DNA of 64,000 nt from Streptococcus orisratti DSM 15617 (GCF_000380105.1 NZ_KB904471.1:1-64000); one strand, 5' to 3'. Counted from the first letter of the stretch, positions 17,813 through 28,477 are shown. A program made the numbers and translations. The notes: a model not told the origin generated them from the letters alone.

Positions 17813-18008
17813 TCAAAAATATTTTCATGAAATTTACATAGTTGCTTTGATTTATCCTCGTTTTCACTGACATTATAACAAAATTTTATGATAAAAATAT
17901 AATTTTTTATGAAAAATCGTTATCTGAAAACAAAATTTTCTTCATGCATTTGTCGTAATTTTGGGGCTTTTTTAAATCTCCAGCCTATGAACCAGAAATT
18001 TAAAATTT

Positions 18009-20024
18009 TTAATCAAACTCACCCTTTTCACGTAGATTTCGGACGATAGGTGCCCAACGTTCATTAGTCTTCCAATTTTTGTCAGAGACAATCTCCGCTG
18101 CAACACGGCGAGCTTCCTCTAAAATATTGTAATCTTCTACGATGTCTGCCACTTGAAACTCTGGAATACCAGATTGGCGTGTACCAAAAATCTCTCCTGA
18201 ACCACGCATTTTGAGATCTGCTTCTGCCAATACAAAACCATCGGTGGTCTCGCACATGGCTTTCATCCGCTCCTTGCCACTATCTGTCTTAGGATTGGCA
18301 ACCAAGATACAATAAGATTGCTTATGACCACGACCCACGCGACCGCGCAGCTGGTGCAGTTGGCTGAGTCCAAAACGGTCCGCATCCATGATAATCATCA
18401 CAGTGGCATTTGGCACATTAACCCCAACTTCAATCACGGTCGTGGAAACCAGAATTTGGGATTTCTTGTCCTTGAAATCTTGCATGATTTGGTCTTTTTC
18501 CTCATTTTTCATGCGACCATGCATGAGGGCAACCGTGGCTTGACCCGCAAAACGGTCAGACAATTCTTGGTGCAGAGCGACAGCGTTTTTCAAATCCAAG
18601 GCCTCAGACTCCTCAATCAAAGGTGAAATCACATAGATCTGAGCTTCTTTGGTCAGCTCTTTCTTTCCCCAATCCAAAACCGTATCCAGCTGCTCATGCC
18701 TGACCCAACGCGTGATGATAGGCTTGCGTCCCGCAGGCATCTCGTCAATAATGGACACGTCCATCTCACCGAATGCCGTAATGGCCAAAGTCCGTGGAAT
18801 AGGTGTTGCAGTCATCATGAGAACATCAGGATTTTCACCCTTTTCACGAAAAATACGACGCTGATTGACCCCAAATCGGTGCTGTTCATCCGTGATAACC
18901 AACCCGAGCTTGTGATATTGAACGGTGTCCTGAATAAGAGCATGCGTTCCCACAACCATGTCCACAGAGCCATTGGCAATCTGCTCTAAAGCGGTGCGCC
19001 TAACTGGTGCTTTCATGCCAGATGTCAAGATAGCAATAGACAAGTCAGGAAAGAGCTGTGACAAACTTTCAAAATGCTGCTCAGCTAGAATTTCCGTGGG
19101 CACCATGAGAGCAGATTGAAAGCCAGCCGTGTAAGCAGCATACATGGCCAGACTAGCAATAACAGTCTTCCCAGAGCCCACATCTCCTTGCAAAAGACGG
19201 TTCATGTGAGCACCTGAGTGCATATCTGCCAGAATTTCCTCTAAACTGCGCTTCTGAGCAGTTGTCAATGGAAATGGCAGAGCTGCAATCTGATCAGCCA
19301 CTGCATGTTCATCATAAGCGATGACTTGACCATTTGTTTCCGATTTATTTTCTGCCTTTAAAACTTGAAGATTCATTTGGAAGTAAAACAGTTCTTCAAA
19401 CTTAATACGACGCAAAGCCTGCTTATAGTCTGTCAAATCTCTTGGAAAGTGCATAGCAGCTGTCGCCTGACCGCGACCAAGTAGCCTGTATTTGTCAATC
19501 AAGGTCTGGGGTAAATTTTCTGGTAGCCAATCCACTGCGCCAGCATCAAAAGCTGCTTTGATAGCTTTAATCAGAGCAGTCTGTGAGATGCCTTGAGCAA
19601 CTCGATAAACAGGTTGCATGTCATCTTCCACCTGTGCCAAGATTTTCATCCCCGTCAAAGCAGACTTAGCTGTATCCCATTTGCCAAAAATAGCCACATC
19701 TTGCCCCAATTCAACCTTATCAGCTAGATAGGGCTGGTTAAAGAAAGACACAGCAATCACTGCCTCCCCTTGCTTGATTTTAAAGGAAAGACGATTACGC
19801 TTGAAACCATAATATTGAACATTGGCAGGTGTGATGACGGTTCCCGTGACAACTGCCTTCTCACCGTCAGTCAATTCAAAAACCGATTTACTCTTAAAAT
19901 CCTCATATCGAAAAGGGAAATAAAGCAACAAATCCTCAATGGTATAGATACCCAATTTATAAAATTTTTCAGCAGACTTAGGCCCCAGCCCTTTGAGTTC
20001 TGCAAGTGATGATTGTAAATTCAT
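18009..20024 (-). CDS. recG: ATP-dependent DNA helicase RecG
   Basis: RecG reverses stalled replication forks and processes Holliday junctions. The 671-residue protein has the N-terminal wedge/OB domain (LKGLGPKSAEKF start), Walker A GDVGSGKT (about 277-284), the DEQH box TDEQHRFGVNQR, motif III MMTATPIPRT, and the C-terminal QLRGRVGRGHKQSYC with the TRG motif region. Length and motifs are complete. The ATG at 20024 has no ribosome-binding site and follows a TGT-TATAAT box by six bases, so the transcript may be leaderless. The upstream CHAP gene's terminator merges into this promoter. Confidence 0.97.
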   Translation of the reverse strand: MNLQSSLAELKGLGPKSAEKFYKLGIYTIEDLLLYFPFRYEDFKSKSVFELTDGEKAVVTGTVITPANVQYYGFKRNRLSFKIKQGEAVIAVSFFNQPYLADKVELGQDVAIFGKWDTAKSALTGMKILAQVEDDMQPVYRVAQGISQTALIKAIKAAFDAGAVDWLPENLPQTLIDKYRLLGRGQATAAMHFPRDLTDYKQALRRIKFEELFYFQMNLQVLKAENKSETNGQVIAYDEHAVADQIAALPFPLTTAQKRSLEEILADMHSGAHMNRLLQGDVGSGKTVIASLAMYAAYTAGFQSALMVPTEILAEQHFESLSQLFPDLSIAILTSGMKAPVRRTALEQIANGSVDMVVGTHALIQDTVQYHKLGLVITDEQHRFGVNQRRIFREKGENPDVLMMTATPIPRTLAITAFGEMDVSIIDEMPAGRKPIITRWVRHEQLDTVLDWGKKELTKEAQIYVISPLIEESEALDLKNAVALHQELSDRFAGQATVALMHGRMKNEEKDQIMQDFKDKKSQILVSTTVIEVGVNVPNATVMIIMDADRFGLSQLHQLRGRVGRGHKQSYCILVANPKTDSGKERMKAMCETTDGFVLAEADLKMRGSGEIFGTRQSGIPEFQVADIVEDYNILEEARRVAAEIVSDKNWKTNERWAPIVRNLREKGEFD

Positions 20025-20039
20025 AGTTTAATTATAACA
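20025..20039 (-). promoter_or_regulatory. recG extended -10 promoter predicting a leaderless mRNA
   Basis: On the minus strand TGT-TATAAT (hexamer at 20031-20036) is followed by six bases and the ATG. The 14-mer CTTTTTGTTATAAT is identical to that before the HD gene at 910-923. The T run belongs to the terminator at 20041-20065. Confidence 0.65.
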
Positions 20040-20040
20040 A

Positions 20041-20065
20041 AAAGACGCACCAATAGACGTCTTTC
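20041..20065 (-). terminator. Terminator of the CHAP gene, fused to the recG promoter
   Basis: On the minus strand AAAGACG and CGTCTTT pair around an 11-nt loop and continue into TTTTT, which is also the upstream part of the recG promoter. Confidence 0.7.
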
Positions 20066-20069
20066 AGAT

Positions 20070-21656
20070 TTATTTTTGTCCAATAACATATGTCAATTGG
20101 CTAGCTTGGGCTGCAGTAAAAGTACGGTACGACACCACACCACGTCCAACAGCATTCGATTCAGAAATGAGAATTGAACCGTCTTCTCTTACCTGCTCAA
20201 CAATGGCTACGTGACCGTATGTGCCATCAGCACCTGCCTGACCAGGAGCGAAAGAAACCGCATAACCAACTTTTGGTTCATGAGTTGTTTCATAACCAGC
20301 TTTCAATCGCCAGTCACCACCGTTACCCATGTAAGGGTCAAAACTATAACCAAGTTCCTTAGCGCGGTTGTAAACATACCAAGTACATTCTCCCCAAGCG
20401 TAACTTGTTGCACTGTAAAGTGTTGTATTAACTGCAATATCAACATCAAAACCTTCAGGAATACTTGTCAAACTAACAGTGTCGAGTTGACGTAATTCTT
20501 CAGGGATTTCAGGTGTTCCTCCATGCTCATCAATCCAGCGATCCAAATTCTCCATAATTTGAGCACGTCGTTGACCTGTACCAGAAATATCAGTAAAATA
20601 AACTCCACCATCCACCGCAAGGTTAAGAAGACCCGAAGCAGCCTTTTGTGCCTTTTGATCTTGAACTTGGAAAGTTAAGTTTTTATTTTTGATAATGGTT
20701 TCAGTAGCCAACTTACGAATAGCCCTATCATCATTAAAATTCAAAGCAGTTTCGGGAGATAAATCAAAGGCAGCATACCCAAACATATTGGCACCACGAT
20801 ATGTAGCTATTCCCTGAGTTCCAAGTGAACTTTCAGCCATAGCAATTGCTACAATAGCACGAACGTCCAATCCACTCTTTTTTTCCCACTCTAACAATTT
20901 AGTACCATTGATACGTTGGCTGTCGTAAGCAATTCCTGTAGATTTCAAAAAACCATCTAACTGCTCAGCGGTAATACCATAGCGATGTGACAATAAATTA
21001 TGACTATAAGCATCCTTACCAGACCAATGCTCAACATAAGTTGTGTACGTTAATATATTGTTATCATCAAGAACGGTGTCCTCGTAGTTATTTGATACAG
21101 CGTAAAAAGAATTAAACTGTCCAAGTGTGGGTTGGATGGATTGCTGAAGCTGTGTCTCTATCGGAGTTTCAGAAGATGTGACTACTCGCTCTGAATTAGT
21201 TCCACTAGATGGAGTACTAGAAGTTTCTACCTTATCTGATTTTACCTCTTGTGACGAAGAAGGAAGTGTCTCATTGGTTTCTGATGATGAACTTGGAAGT
21301 GTAGTACTTTCAGTCTGCGAAACATCACTAGAATTTTTCGTGACTGTCCCGACAGAATTTGAAGAGCTAACTTCACTTTTTACATCGGTTGAACCAGAGG
21401 TTTCATTATTCGTCGTTTCAGGATTAGGATTCAAGATTGTCTCTACTATATCTGTCCCTACTGGTAAACTTGTCTGTAAATTATTTGAAACAATTGCTGC
21501 TTCTGTTGTGGTTTCAGATAACTCCGGAACACTTTCTTGAGTTGAAACAGCCGTACTTTCAGTGCTAACTTCTTCAGCTAATACAGGGAAACTCGATACA
21601 TTTGAAGACAGTAGAATAACTAATAAACCTAGTGCGCTCATCTTATTCTTTGTCAT
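20070..21656 (-). CDS. Secreted glucosaminidase/CHAP-domain peptidoglycan hydrolase
   Basis: A signal peptide (about residues 1-27, ending VLAEE) precedes a Ser/Thr/Glu-rich low-complexity stretch (about 28-170). Next is a glucosaminidase/lysozyme-like domain (about 200-375, with AIVAIAMAESSLGTQG carrying a candidate catalytic Glu), then a C-terminal CHAP domain (about 400-528). CHAP residues are Cys in WGECTWYVYNRA, His in YGHVAIVEQV and an acidic/Asn partner in SESNAVGRG. Two enzyme activities in one 528-residue protein suggest cleavage of both glycan and peptide bonds, for cell separation or wall remodelling. No LPXTG motif is seen, so it should be secreted or held by wall affinity. SD AAAGGA precedes the ATG. 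Confidence 0.88.
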   Translation of the reverse strand: MTKNKMSALGLLVILLSSNVSSFPVLAEEVSTESTAVSTQESVPELSETTTEAAIVSNNLQTSLPVGTDIVETILNPNPETTNNETSGSTDVKSEVSSSNSVGTVTKNSSDVSQTESTTLPSSSSETNETLPSSSQEVKSDKVETSSTPSSGTNSERVVTSSETPIETQLQQSIQPTLGQFNSFYAVSNNYEDTVLDDNNILTYTTYVEHWSGKDAYSHNLLSHRYGITAEQLDGFLKSTGIAYDSQRINGTKLLEWEKKSGLDVRAIVAIAMAESSLGTQGIATYRGANMFGYAAFDLSPETALNFNDDRAIRKLATETIIKNKNLTFQVQDQKAQKAASGLLNLAVDGGVYFTDISGTGQRRAQIMENLDRWIDEHGGTPEIPEELRQLDTVSLTSIPEGFDVDIAVNTTLYSATSYAWGECTWYVYNRAKELGYSFDPYMGNGGDWRLKAGYETTHEPKVGYAVSFAPGQAGADGTYGHVAIVEQVREDGSILISESNAVGRGVVSYRTFTAAQASQLTYVIGQK

Positions 21657-21739
21657 AATTTGTCCTTTCTAAGACATACCTATTGCTATCATTATATCAC
21701 AAAATGCTAATTTTTCCTAATATTTCTATCGTATTAGCA

Positions 21740-22843
21740 CTACTCATAATACCTAGGAATACGATCACTCAATAGGCACAAAACTTCGTAGTTGATTGTC
21801 TTACGTTTCTGAGCCACATCTGTTGCTGAAATTTCATGATCCCCTTCATGACCAATTAAAACGACCTGTGTCCCCAACGGATAATTCTTAGGTAGTCTAA
21901 CTGTAATCTGATCCATTGAAACACGCCCTACAATTTCACAAAATTGCCCATCAATTAGAACTGAAAAGCCTTGCAAATCTCTTGTCCAGCCATCTGCATA
22001 ACCAATCGGAATGGTTCCAATAAATTGTTTTTCTTTAGCTACATAAGTTGCCCCATAACCAACACTTGAACCTGGAGCAATTTCCTTAACATGGACTAAG
22101 ACAGATTCTAAGCGCAAAGATGGTTTTAAAGGGTAAGGTAAAGCCAGTTCCGTTCCACTTGGATTTAAACCATAAATGACAATTCCTAAGCGAACAGCGT
22201 TAAAAATTGTTTCACTATGCCAAATACTAGTAGCTGAGTTACTAGCATGAACTAGGGTAGGTTTATCTGAAAGATTGTTGACTAAATTGGTGAAGAACTG
22301 TAACTGTTCATTGAATTTTGTCTGATCAACTTCATCAGCCGTTGCAAAATGCGTAAAAATTCCTTCGACTTCAGCACCAGCCTTTTTTAGACCAGCAATT
22401 AGTTTTTCTGCATCATCTAAAGAACGTACACCAATGCGTCCCATGCCAGAATCCACTTTAACATGAGCTTTGAGCCCCTTCAACGAAATTCCTTCTGATA
22501 AAGCTAATTCTAACCATTCTAAGCTCGCAACTGCTATGCTAATGTTACATTTAACAGCCAAAGGTACTTCGTCAGGCATGACAACCCCTAGTATCAAAAT
22601 AGCTTCTTCTATATCTGCCTCACGCAGCTCTAAAGCTTCATCAATATTTGAAACACAAAATCCATCAACTAAGGAATGCACATGCTTAGCAACTTTAACA
22701 GCCCCATGACCATAGGCATTTGCCTTGACAACTGCAAAGCTTTTTTTTCCTTGTGGAATATGCTTCTGTACTACCTTTATATTTTCTGAAATAGCATTCA
22801 AATCAATGATCGCCTTGGTAGGGCGATGAAAACTTGAAATCAT
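21740..22843 (-). CDS. alr: Alanine racemase
   Basis: This PLP enzyme makes D-alanine for peptidoglycan and teichoic acid. K40 in [12 protein letters not shown] is the PLP lysine, and the catalytic Tyr lies in SSVGYGATY (about 266). [10 protein letters not shown] and the C-terminal [14 protein letters not shown] are conserved. The ATG at 22843 is preferred over an upstream in-frame codon (22879) because AAGGAGG lies eight bases before it; the length is then 367 residues. It follows acpS as in other streptococci, but with an unusual 314-bp gap that contains a strong hairpin. Confidence 0.96.
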   Translation of the reverse strand: MISSFHRPTKAIIDLNAISENIKVVQKHIPQGKKSFAVVKANAYGHGAVKVAKHVHSLVDGFCVSNIDEALELREADIEEAILILGVVMPDEVPLAVKCNISIAVASLEWLELALSEGISLKGLKAHVKVDSGMGRIGVRSLDDAEKLIAGLKKAGAEVEGIFTHFATADEVDQTKFNEQLQFFTNLVNNLSDKPTLVHASNSATSIWHSETIFNAVRLGIVIYGLNPSGTELALPYPLKPSLRLESVLVHVKEIAPGSSVGYGATYVAKEKQFIGTIPIGYADGWTRDLQGFSVLIDGQFCEIVGRVSMDQITVRLPKNYPLGTQVVLIGHEGDHEISATDVAQKRKTINYEVLCLLSDRIPRYYE

Positions 22844-23157
22844 CTGATTTCCTCCTTCTTTCAAAAAGCCAACAATCAAAAAAGGCTTTTAGTCACTTTT
22901 ACTCAACATTATACTCTTTTTGCTTATCTTTAATGGCTTAAACTTTATTTCCCGCTTTTTCTCTTCCGATAATTCAGCTAATTATTGGAAATTGCTTTGC
23001 CATGCTCTAGTACAACATACGTCCGCTATGATGGAGGGAAGCTAGAACCACTCCCTTTCATCAACATAGCTAGACAGTACACTACGATTGCTATGCTACT
23101 TTCTACTAGATAAAAGTAACCTCAAAGACTATATTATTACTAACAAAAAACTGATTT
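22844..23157. other. Long acpS-alr spacer with a hairpin
   Basis: No gene is visible. A stem-loop occupies 23025-23070. In close relatives, as I recall, acpS and alr are nearly contiguous, so this spacer looks inserted. Confidence 0.45.
23025..23070. repeat. Imperfect long hairpin between acpS and alr
   Basis: GCTATGATG-GA-GGGA pairs with TCCC-TTT-CATC-AA-CATAGC around a 12-nt loop. It could be an RNA attenuator in the alr leader or the trace of a mobile repeat. No T run follows. Confidence 0.45.
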
Positions 23158-23514
23158 TTACTTTTCTTCTAAGATAACACTTGCTTGTGCAAAACCGCCA
23201 CTATGCGCAATGGACAAAAAAACAGTTCCACCAAAAGGAGACTTAGTTACAGAAGGGCGTTTTTTCTCATCAGGCAAAATCTCTATGTCATGAAAGCCAA
23301 GTTTTCCAATACCTGTTCCCACAGCTTTTGAAAAAGCTTCCTTGGCAGCCCAGCGACCCGCTAGAAATTCGATTTGTCGCTTATCGGACTTAAACGACAA
23401 AAATATAGCTAGTTCATTATCAGTCAAAACACGTTGGGCAAATTTAGGATTTTTTTGATAAGCTTTTTTTACTTCGGAAATATCCTGTAAATCAATTCCA
23501 TGTCCTATTATCAT
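23158..23514 (-). CDS. acpS: Holo-[acyl-carrier-protein] synthase
   Basis: AcpS transfers 4'-phosphopantetheine from CoA to apo-ACP for fatty-acid synthesis. The 118-residue protein begins [12 protein letters not shown] (metal-binding Asp in GIDL). It contains [21 protein letters not shown] (catalytic-region WxxKEA) and ends with [15 protein letters not shown]. The ATG at 23514 with GAGGAG eight bases upstream is preferred over an in-frame codon 24 bases earlier. It sits between the DAHP synthase pair and alr, the standard streptococcal order. Confidence 0.95.
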   Translation of the reverse strand: MIIGHGIDLQDISEVKKAYQKNPKFAQRVLTDNELAIFLSFKSDKRQIEFLAGRWAAKEAFSKAVGTGIGKLGFHDIEILPDEKKRPSVTKSPFGGTVFLSIAHSGGFAQASVILEEK

Positions 23515-23537
23515 AGTTACTCCTCTTATAATGCACA

Positions 23538-23577
23538 AAAGGAAGAAGCTGAGATTTTTCCCAGCTCCACTCCTTTA
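23538..23577 (-). terminator. Terminator after the DAHP synthase pair
   Basis: On the minus strand AAAGGA..GGAGCTG pairs imperfectly with CAGCTTC..TCCTTT and runs into TTTT. It follows the second DAHP synthase stop and precedes acpS. Confidence 0.65.
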
Positions 23578-23584
23578 TCATGTC

Positions 23585-24646
23585 TTAGTCTTTAACAATA
23601 ATATCTTCACTAGATGTTTGACTTAATGTAGCATAGATTTCATGGATTAATTTTTCGGTCTTATCCCAACCTAAGCATGGATCTGTAATTGATTTTCCAA
23701 ATACTTCAGGACTATTTTGACGTCCATCTTCCAAATAAGATTCAATCATGAAACCACGAACATAACGACGAATATCTTCATTCCATTCGCGATTTGTCAA
23801 CGTTTGACGCACAATACGAACTTGCTCCAAATAGTCTTTACCTGAATTATCATGGTTAGTATCTAAAACGATAAAAGGATTCTTCAAGCCCATTTTTTTA
23901 TAACTAGCTATTGCCTTTACCAAGGTATCGTAGTAATAGTTGGGTTCATTTTCACCATGTTCATTGGTTGCACCACGTAAGATGGCGTGTGCTAAAGGAT
24001 TACCATCCGTCTCCACCTCTGCATTATGGTAAATGAAATTTTGTGAATTTTGAGCTGCGTAAATGGCATTGAACATGACATTAAGGTTTCCTGAGGTAGG
24101 ATTTTTCATTCCGGTCGGAGCATCAATTCCAGAAGCGACGAAGCGATGTTCCTGATCTTCAACCGAGCGGGCACCAATCGCGTGATACGATACCAAATCA
24201 TCTACGAGTGGCAAATTAGCTGGATAGAGCATTTCATCGGCTGTTGTCAACCCCGTTTCAGTAATGACACGGTAGTGTAAATGACGTACAGCAGCAATAC
24301 CGTTAATCAAATCAGGCAACTTGGAAGTATCTGGTTGATGCATCATACCTTTATAGCCATCACCATTTGTCCGCGGCTTAGCAGTATAAACTCGCATAAC
24401 CATAAAAATTTTATCATCAACTTCTTTTTGAAGGGCAGACAGACGTCTGGCGTATTCCAGAACAGCCTCTTCATTATCAGATGAGCAAGGACCTATAACC
24501 AATAGCAGACGTTGATCATCTCCATTGATAATAGCCTGCAATTCCTGATCTCTTAACTCTTTCCGCGTTAAAAATTCGCCTTCAAGTTTAGAAAGTTGCT
24601 TAACCTGTGAAATGTTAATACTTTCACTTTTTTGATGTATTCCCAT
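23585..24646 (-). CDS. aroG: 3-deoxy-7-phosphoheptulonate synthase (second copy)
   Basis: DAHP synthase condenses phosphoenolpyruvate and erythrose 4-phosphate, the first step of the shikimate pathway. The 353-residue type I enzyme has LLVIGPCSSDNEEA, MRVYTAKPRTNGDGYKG, GARSVEDQEHR and NHDNSGKDYLEQ, all with active-site or metal residues. It begins two bases after the stop of its paralogue and is about two-thirds identical by eye, so the pair arose by duplication. The N- and C-termini diverge, which would allow different feedback control. SD AGGAG lies within the upstream gene's end. Confidence 0.95.
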   Translation of the reverse strand: MGIHQKSESINISQVKQLSKLEGEFLTRKELRDQELQAIINGDDQRLLLVIGPCSSDNEEAVLEYARRLSALQKEVDDKIFMVMRVYTAKPRTNGDGYKGMMHQPDTSKLPDLINGIAAVRHLHYRVITETGLTTADEMLYPANLPLVDDLVSYHAIGARSVEDQEHRFVASGIDAPTGMKNPTSGNLNVMFNAIYAAQNSQNFIYHNAEVETDGNPLAHAILRGATNEHGENEPNYYYDTLVKAIASYKKMGLKNPFIVLDTNHDNSGKDYLEQVRIVRQTLTNREWNEDIRRYVRGFMIESYLEDGRQNSPEVFGKSITDPCLGWDKTEKLIHEIYATLSQTSSEDIIVKD

Positions 24647-24647
24647 C

Positions 24648-25679
24648 TTATTCTCCTAAAGTCTTGTAAATTTCACGAATAAGTTCCTCAGTCTTATCCC
24701 AACCTAAACAAGGGTCAGTGATAGATTTTCCGTAGACATCAGGCTGATTTTGACGACCGTCTTCTAAATATGACTCAATCATGAAGCCACGAACATATTT
24801 CCTAATTTTATCATTCCAGTCTTGATTAATTAAAGTTTGACGGACAATACGAATTTGTTCCAAATAATTCTTACCTGAATTATCGTGGTTGGTATCAATA
24901 ATGATAAACGGATTTTCCAGTCCCATTTTCTCATACTGTTCAATGCTATCAAGCAAATTATCGTAGTAATAGTTTGGAATATTTTTCCCGTATTCATTAA
25001 CTGCACCACGCAAAATAGCATGAGCTAGAGGATTTCCTGAAGTCTCAACTTCTTCACCGTTAAACAAGAAATTCTGTGAAGATTGGGCCGCGTAAATCCC
25101 ATTAAACATGATATTAAGATTTCCTGAAGTAGGATTTTTCATGCCTGTAGGCACATCAATACCTGATGCTACAAAACGGTGTTGCTGATTTTCTACTGAG
25201 CGTGCTCCGATGGCAATATAGGATACCAAATCATCAATAAGTGGTAAATTTTCAGGATAGAGCATTTCATCAGCTGTTGTTAAACCTGTTTCTGTAATGA
25301 CACGATAGTGCAAGTTTCTAACTGCACGAATACCATTAATCAGATTAGGCTCACCCTGTGCATCTGGTTGATGGACAAGACCTTTATAGCCATCACCATT
25401 TGTTCGTGGTTTAGCAGTATAGACACGCATAACCATGAAAACACGTTCCTTAACTTCTTCTTGGAGTTTTGCCAAGCGGTTAGCATAATCTAGGACAGCT
25501 TCTTCGTTATCTGATGAACAAGGTCCAATGACCAAAAGTAAGCGGTCATCTTCACCTTTAATAATAGCTTCTAATTCACGATCACGCGCCTCTTTATTTG
25601 CAAGAATACTACCAGTTAAAGTTGATTCTTCTTTAACCTTTTTGAAATCAATTTTATCACCAAGAGCCTTAAATGACAT
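24648..25679 (-). CDS. aroG: 3-deoxy-7-phosphoheptulonate synthase (first copy)
   Basis: The first of two tandem type I DAHP synthases (343 residues) has the same active-site blocks as its neighbour: VIGPCSSDNEEA, VYTAKPRTNGDGYKG, GARSVENQQHR and DTNHDNSGK. Streptococci commonly carry this tandem pair next to secA. The ATG has GAAAGG upstream. Isozymes in such pairs usually differ in inhibition by phenylalanine or tyrosine; which is which cannot be told here. Confidence 0.95.
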   Translation of the reverse strand: MSFKALGDKIDFKKVKEESTLTGSILANKEARDRELEAIIKGEDDRLLLVIGPCSSDNEEAVLDYANRLAKLQEEVKERVFMVMRVYTAKPRTNGDGYKGLVHQPDAQGEPNLINGIRAVRNLHYRVITETGLTTADEMLYPENLPLIDDLVSYIAIGARSVENQQHRFVASGIDVPTGMKNPTSGNLNIMFNGIYAAQSSQNFLFNGEEVETSGNPLAHAILRGAVNEYGKNIPNYYYDNLLDSIEQYEKMGLENPFIIIDTNHDNSGKNYLEQIRIVRQTLINQDWNDKIRKYVRGFMIESYLEDGRQNQPDVYGKSITDPCLGWDKTEELIREIYKTLGE

Positions 25680-25869
25680 TGTTTTTCCCTTTCAACTTAC
25701 TGAATATGTAAACCAATAGATTTTAAAAGTGCTTTAGACACACTCCTTGTGCGGTCACCGAAAAAAGTATCTAAATCAATCTATTGAAATTTTTAAATTT
25801 TTTCTATTATACCATTTTAGAACTCTTTTTCAAGAAATTTTTCAGAATTTTCAGCACAAAGCCACATCT

Positions 25870-28398
25870 CTAAAACTTTTTACGTCCATGACAGTTTTTA
25901 AATTTTTTCCCAGAACCACATGGACAGAGGTCATTACGACCAACATTTTTAAATTCTGTAGTTTCTTGTGTTCCCTCAGAGATAGTCTGAGCTGAGATAT
26001 TTTTTTCTGCTGTTGTGGTTGCCTTTTGGCTAGCATGTTCACGTTCGCGTTCATGAATTTGTGCTTTCATCATGGTACGAGTCACATCAAATTCAATTGA
26101 ACCAATCATATCTTGGAACATGCGGAATCCTTCAGACTGATACTCAACAACTGGATTGTTTTGAGCGTAGCCTCGAAGTCCTACAGCTTGTCGCAATTGA
26201 TCAAGAGCATCAATATGATCAGTCCATTTATTGTCAACAACCATCAAAATTAGGACTTTTTGGAATTCCAGTTTAGCATCTTCATCACGCAACTTAGCCA
26301 TCTGGCTGTCATAGACTGCTAATGCACGGTCGTAAAGTTCAGATTTTATTTCACTAAATTTCAATTCTTCAATGTCCGATAGGGTGATTGATTCTTCTGG
26401 AACCAAACTTGTTTTAGCAAAATTTAAAATAGCTTCTAGGGCTTCTTTTCGATCGTTGCTACTATGTCCATCAACAGTCCTATTGATAGTTCGTTTAATC
26501 ATAGCTTTAATTTCAGGGCCAAGATCACGTTCAGCAGTGATAACATCGCGACGCTCCGCATAAATGATTTCACGTTGTTCGCGCATAACATCATCGTATT
26601 GGAGGACTTGTTTACGTGTATCGTAGTTGTTACCTTCAACACGTTTTTGAGCGCCTTCAACTTGTTTAGTTAACATACGTGATTTAATAACCACGTCCTC
26701 TTCACCATCACTCAAACGTTCCATGAAAACTTTAATGCGATCTGAGCCAAAACGGCGCATCAAATCATCTTCAAGTGAGAGATAAAATTGTGATTCTCCT
26801 GGATCACCTTGACGTCCTGAACGTCCGCGTAGCTGATTGTCAATACGACGGCTTTCATGGCGCTCTGTACCAATAACACAGAGTCCGCCGAGTTCACGTA
26901 CACCCTCGCCCAACTTAATATCAGTACCACGACCAGCCATGTTGGTAGCTATAGTAACAGCTCCGCGCTGTCCAGCGTTCATGATGATTTGAGCTTCCTT
27001 AAAGTGGTTTTTAGCATTAAGAACTTCATGCGGAATACCAGCTTCAACCAACTTTTTAGAAATTAAATCAGAAGTTTCAACCGCTACTGTACCAACAAGA
27101 ACAGGCTGCCCTTTGGCATGGCGTTCTTTCACATCTTCAATTACTGCTCTAAATTTAGCTTCCAATGTTGGGTAAAGAAGGTCAGTGTTATCAATACGAA
27201 TAACTGGACGATTTGTCGGAATTGGAATAATTCGCATGTTGTAAACTTCACGAAATTCTTCTTCTTCTGTTTTCGCTGTACCCGTCATCCCTGCTAATTT
27301 TTTATACATGCGGAACATGTTTTGATAGGTGATGGACGCACTTGTTTTTGACTCTTCTTGGATTCTAACCCCTTCTTTAGCTTCAATAGCCTGATGAAGA
27401 CCATCTGAGAAGCGGCGTCCTGGCATGGTACGACCAGTAAATTGGTCAACGATGAGAATTTCTCCATCTTCAGAAACCACATAGTCAATGTCCAGAAGCA
27501 TAATGTAATTTGCACGCAAAGCATTGTCAATGTAGTGAGTCAAAGCAACATTTTCAAGGTCATAAAGATTTTCCAAATGGAAATAATCTTCCGCTTTATC
27601 AATACCATAATCAGTCAAACCAATGGTTTTTGTTGGAACATCTATGATATAGTCTGTACTTTCCAACGTTTTCACAAATCGGTCTGCCCTAATATAAAGC
27701 TGACTTGTTTCTGAGCTAACTGCCCCTGAAACAATCAGAGGAGTACGTGCCTCATCAATCAAAACAGAGTCAACTTCGTCGACAAGTGCAAAGTTAAGCG
27801 GACGTTGCACCATGTCTTCTGCACGAACAACCATATTATCACGAAGGTAATCAAAGCCTACCTCTGAGTTAGTCGAATAGGTGATATCACAATTGTAGGC
27901 TTCACGTTTTTCAGCAGGTGATTTTGCGGCAAGGTTAATCCCTACAGAAAGACCAAGCCAGCTATAAACTTCACCCATTTCAGTTGCATCACGTGTTGAA
28001 AGATATTCGTTAACTGTAATAACATGAACCCCTTCTCCAGCAAGTGCATTTAAATAAACCGGCATAGTAGCTGTCAAAGTCTTACCTTCACCAGTACGCA
28101 TTTCTGGAACATCACCGTTATGGAGAACAATCCCCCCCATAATCTGAACATGATAAGGATAGAGCCCTAAAACACGTTTTGCCGCTTCACGAACAACTGC
28201 AAAAGCTTCCGGTAAAAGCTGATCTAAAGTTTCTCCTTTTTGATAACGTTCTTTAAATTCTGGTGTCTTTGCTTGTAGTGCTTCATCAGATAAGGCAGAC
28301 ATCTCATCCGCGTATGCCTCAACTTTTTTAGCCATTTTTTCTAATCTTCTTAATTCGCCTTTGTCATTTTCAATGACAGTTCGTAGAATATTTGCCAT
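25870..28398 (-). CDS. secA: Preprotein translocase ATPase SecA
   Basis: SecA drives secretory proteins through SecYEG. All 842 residues appear present: Walker [11 protein letters not shown] (about 101-110), [13 protein letters not shown] (about 207-219), [30 protein letters not shown], and the C-terminal zinc motif [15 protein letters not shown], which binds SecB-like partners or phospholipid. AAAGGAA precedes the ATG. The neighbours (manA upstream, DAHP synthases downstream) match other streptococci. Confidence 0.98.
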   Translation of the reverse strand: MANILRTVIENDKGELRRLEKMAKKVEAYADEMSALSDEALQAKTPEFKERYQKGETLDQLLPEAFAVVREAAKRVLGLYPYHVQIMGGIVLHNGDVPEMRTGEGKTLTATMPVYLNALAGEGVHVITVNEYLSTRDATEMGEVYSWLGLSVGINLAAKSPAEKREAYNCDITYSTNSEVGFDYLRDNMVVRAEDMVQRPLNFALVDEVDSVLIDEARTPLIVSGAVSSETSQLYIRADRFVKTLESTDYIIDVPTKTIGLTDYGIDKAEDYFHLENLYDLENVALTHYIDNALRANYIMLLDIDYVVSEDGEILIVDQFTGRTMPGRRFSDGLHQAIEAKEGVRIQEESKTSASITYQNMFRMYKKLAGMTGTAKTEEEEFREVYNMRIIPIPTNRPVIRIDNTDLLYPTLEAKFRAVIEDVKERHAKGQPVLVGTVAVETSDLISKKLVEAGIPHEVLNAKNHFKEAQIIMNAGQRGAVTIATNMAGRGTDIKLGEGVRELGGLCVIGTERHESRRIDNQLRGRSGRQGDPGESQFYLSLEDDLMRRFGSDRIKVFMERLSDGEEDVVIKSRMLTKQVEGAQKRVEGNNYDTRKQVLQYDDVMREQREIIYAERRDVITAERDLGPEIKAMIKRTINRTVDGHSSNDRKEALEAILNFAKTSLVPEESITLSDIEELKFSEIKSELYDRALAVYDSQMAKLRDEDAKLEFQKVLILMVVDNKWTDHIDALDQLRQAVGLRGYAQNNPVVEYQSEGFRMFQDMIGSIEFDVTRTMMKAQIHEREREHASQKATTTAEKNISAQTISEGTQETTEFKNVGRNDLCPCGSGKKFKNCHGRKKF

Positions 28399-28477
28399 CC
28401 TAATTCCTTTCGAAAGTCTTATCAGTTCATTTTATCACAAAAATACAGTCAATTCAAGGATTGTATGCATTTCAAAA

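Larger units (their letters stand above)
17666..18008. other. Regulatory region of the DUF6483 gene and 3' end of recG unit
   Basis: These 343 bp contain the DUF6483 gene promoter with its cre-like site, the hairpin at 17775-17812 and AT-rich sequence with no reading frame. Confidence 0.5.

Noticed and set aside
18318..18989. Open frames of 70-100 codons on the plus strand inside recG
   Set aside because: They lie antisense to an intact helicase gene, have no ribosome-binding sites and reflect its codon pattern.
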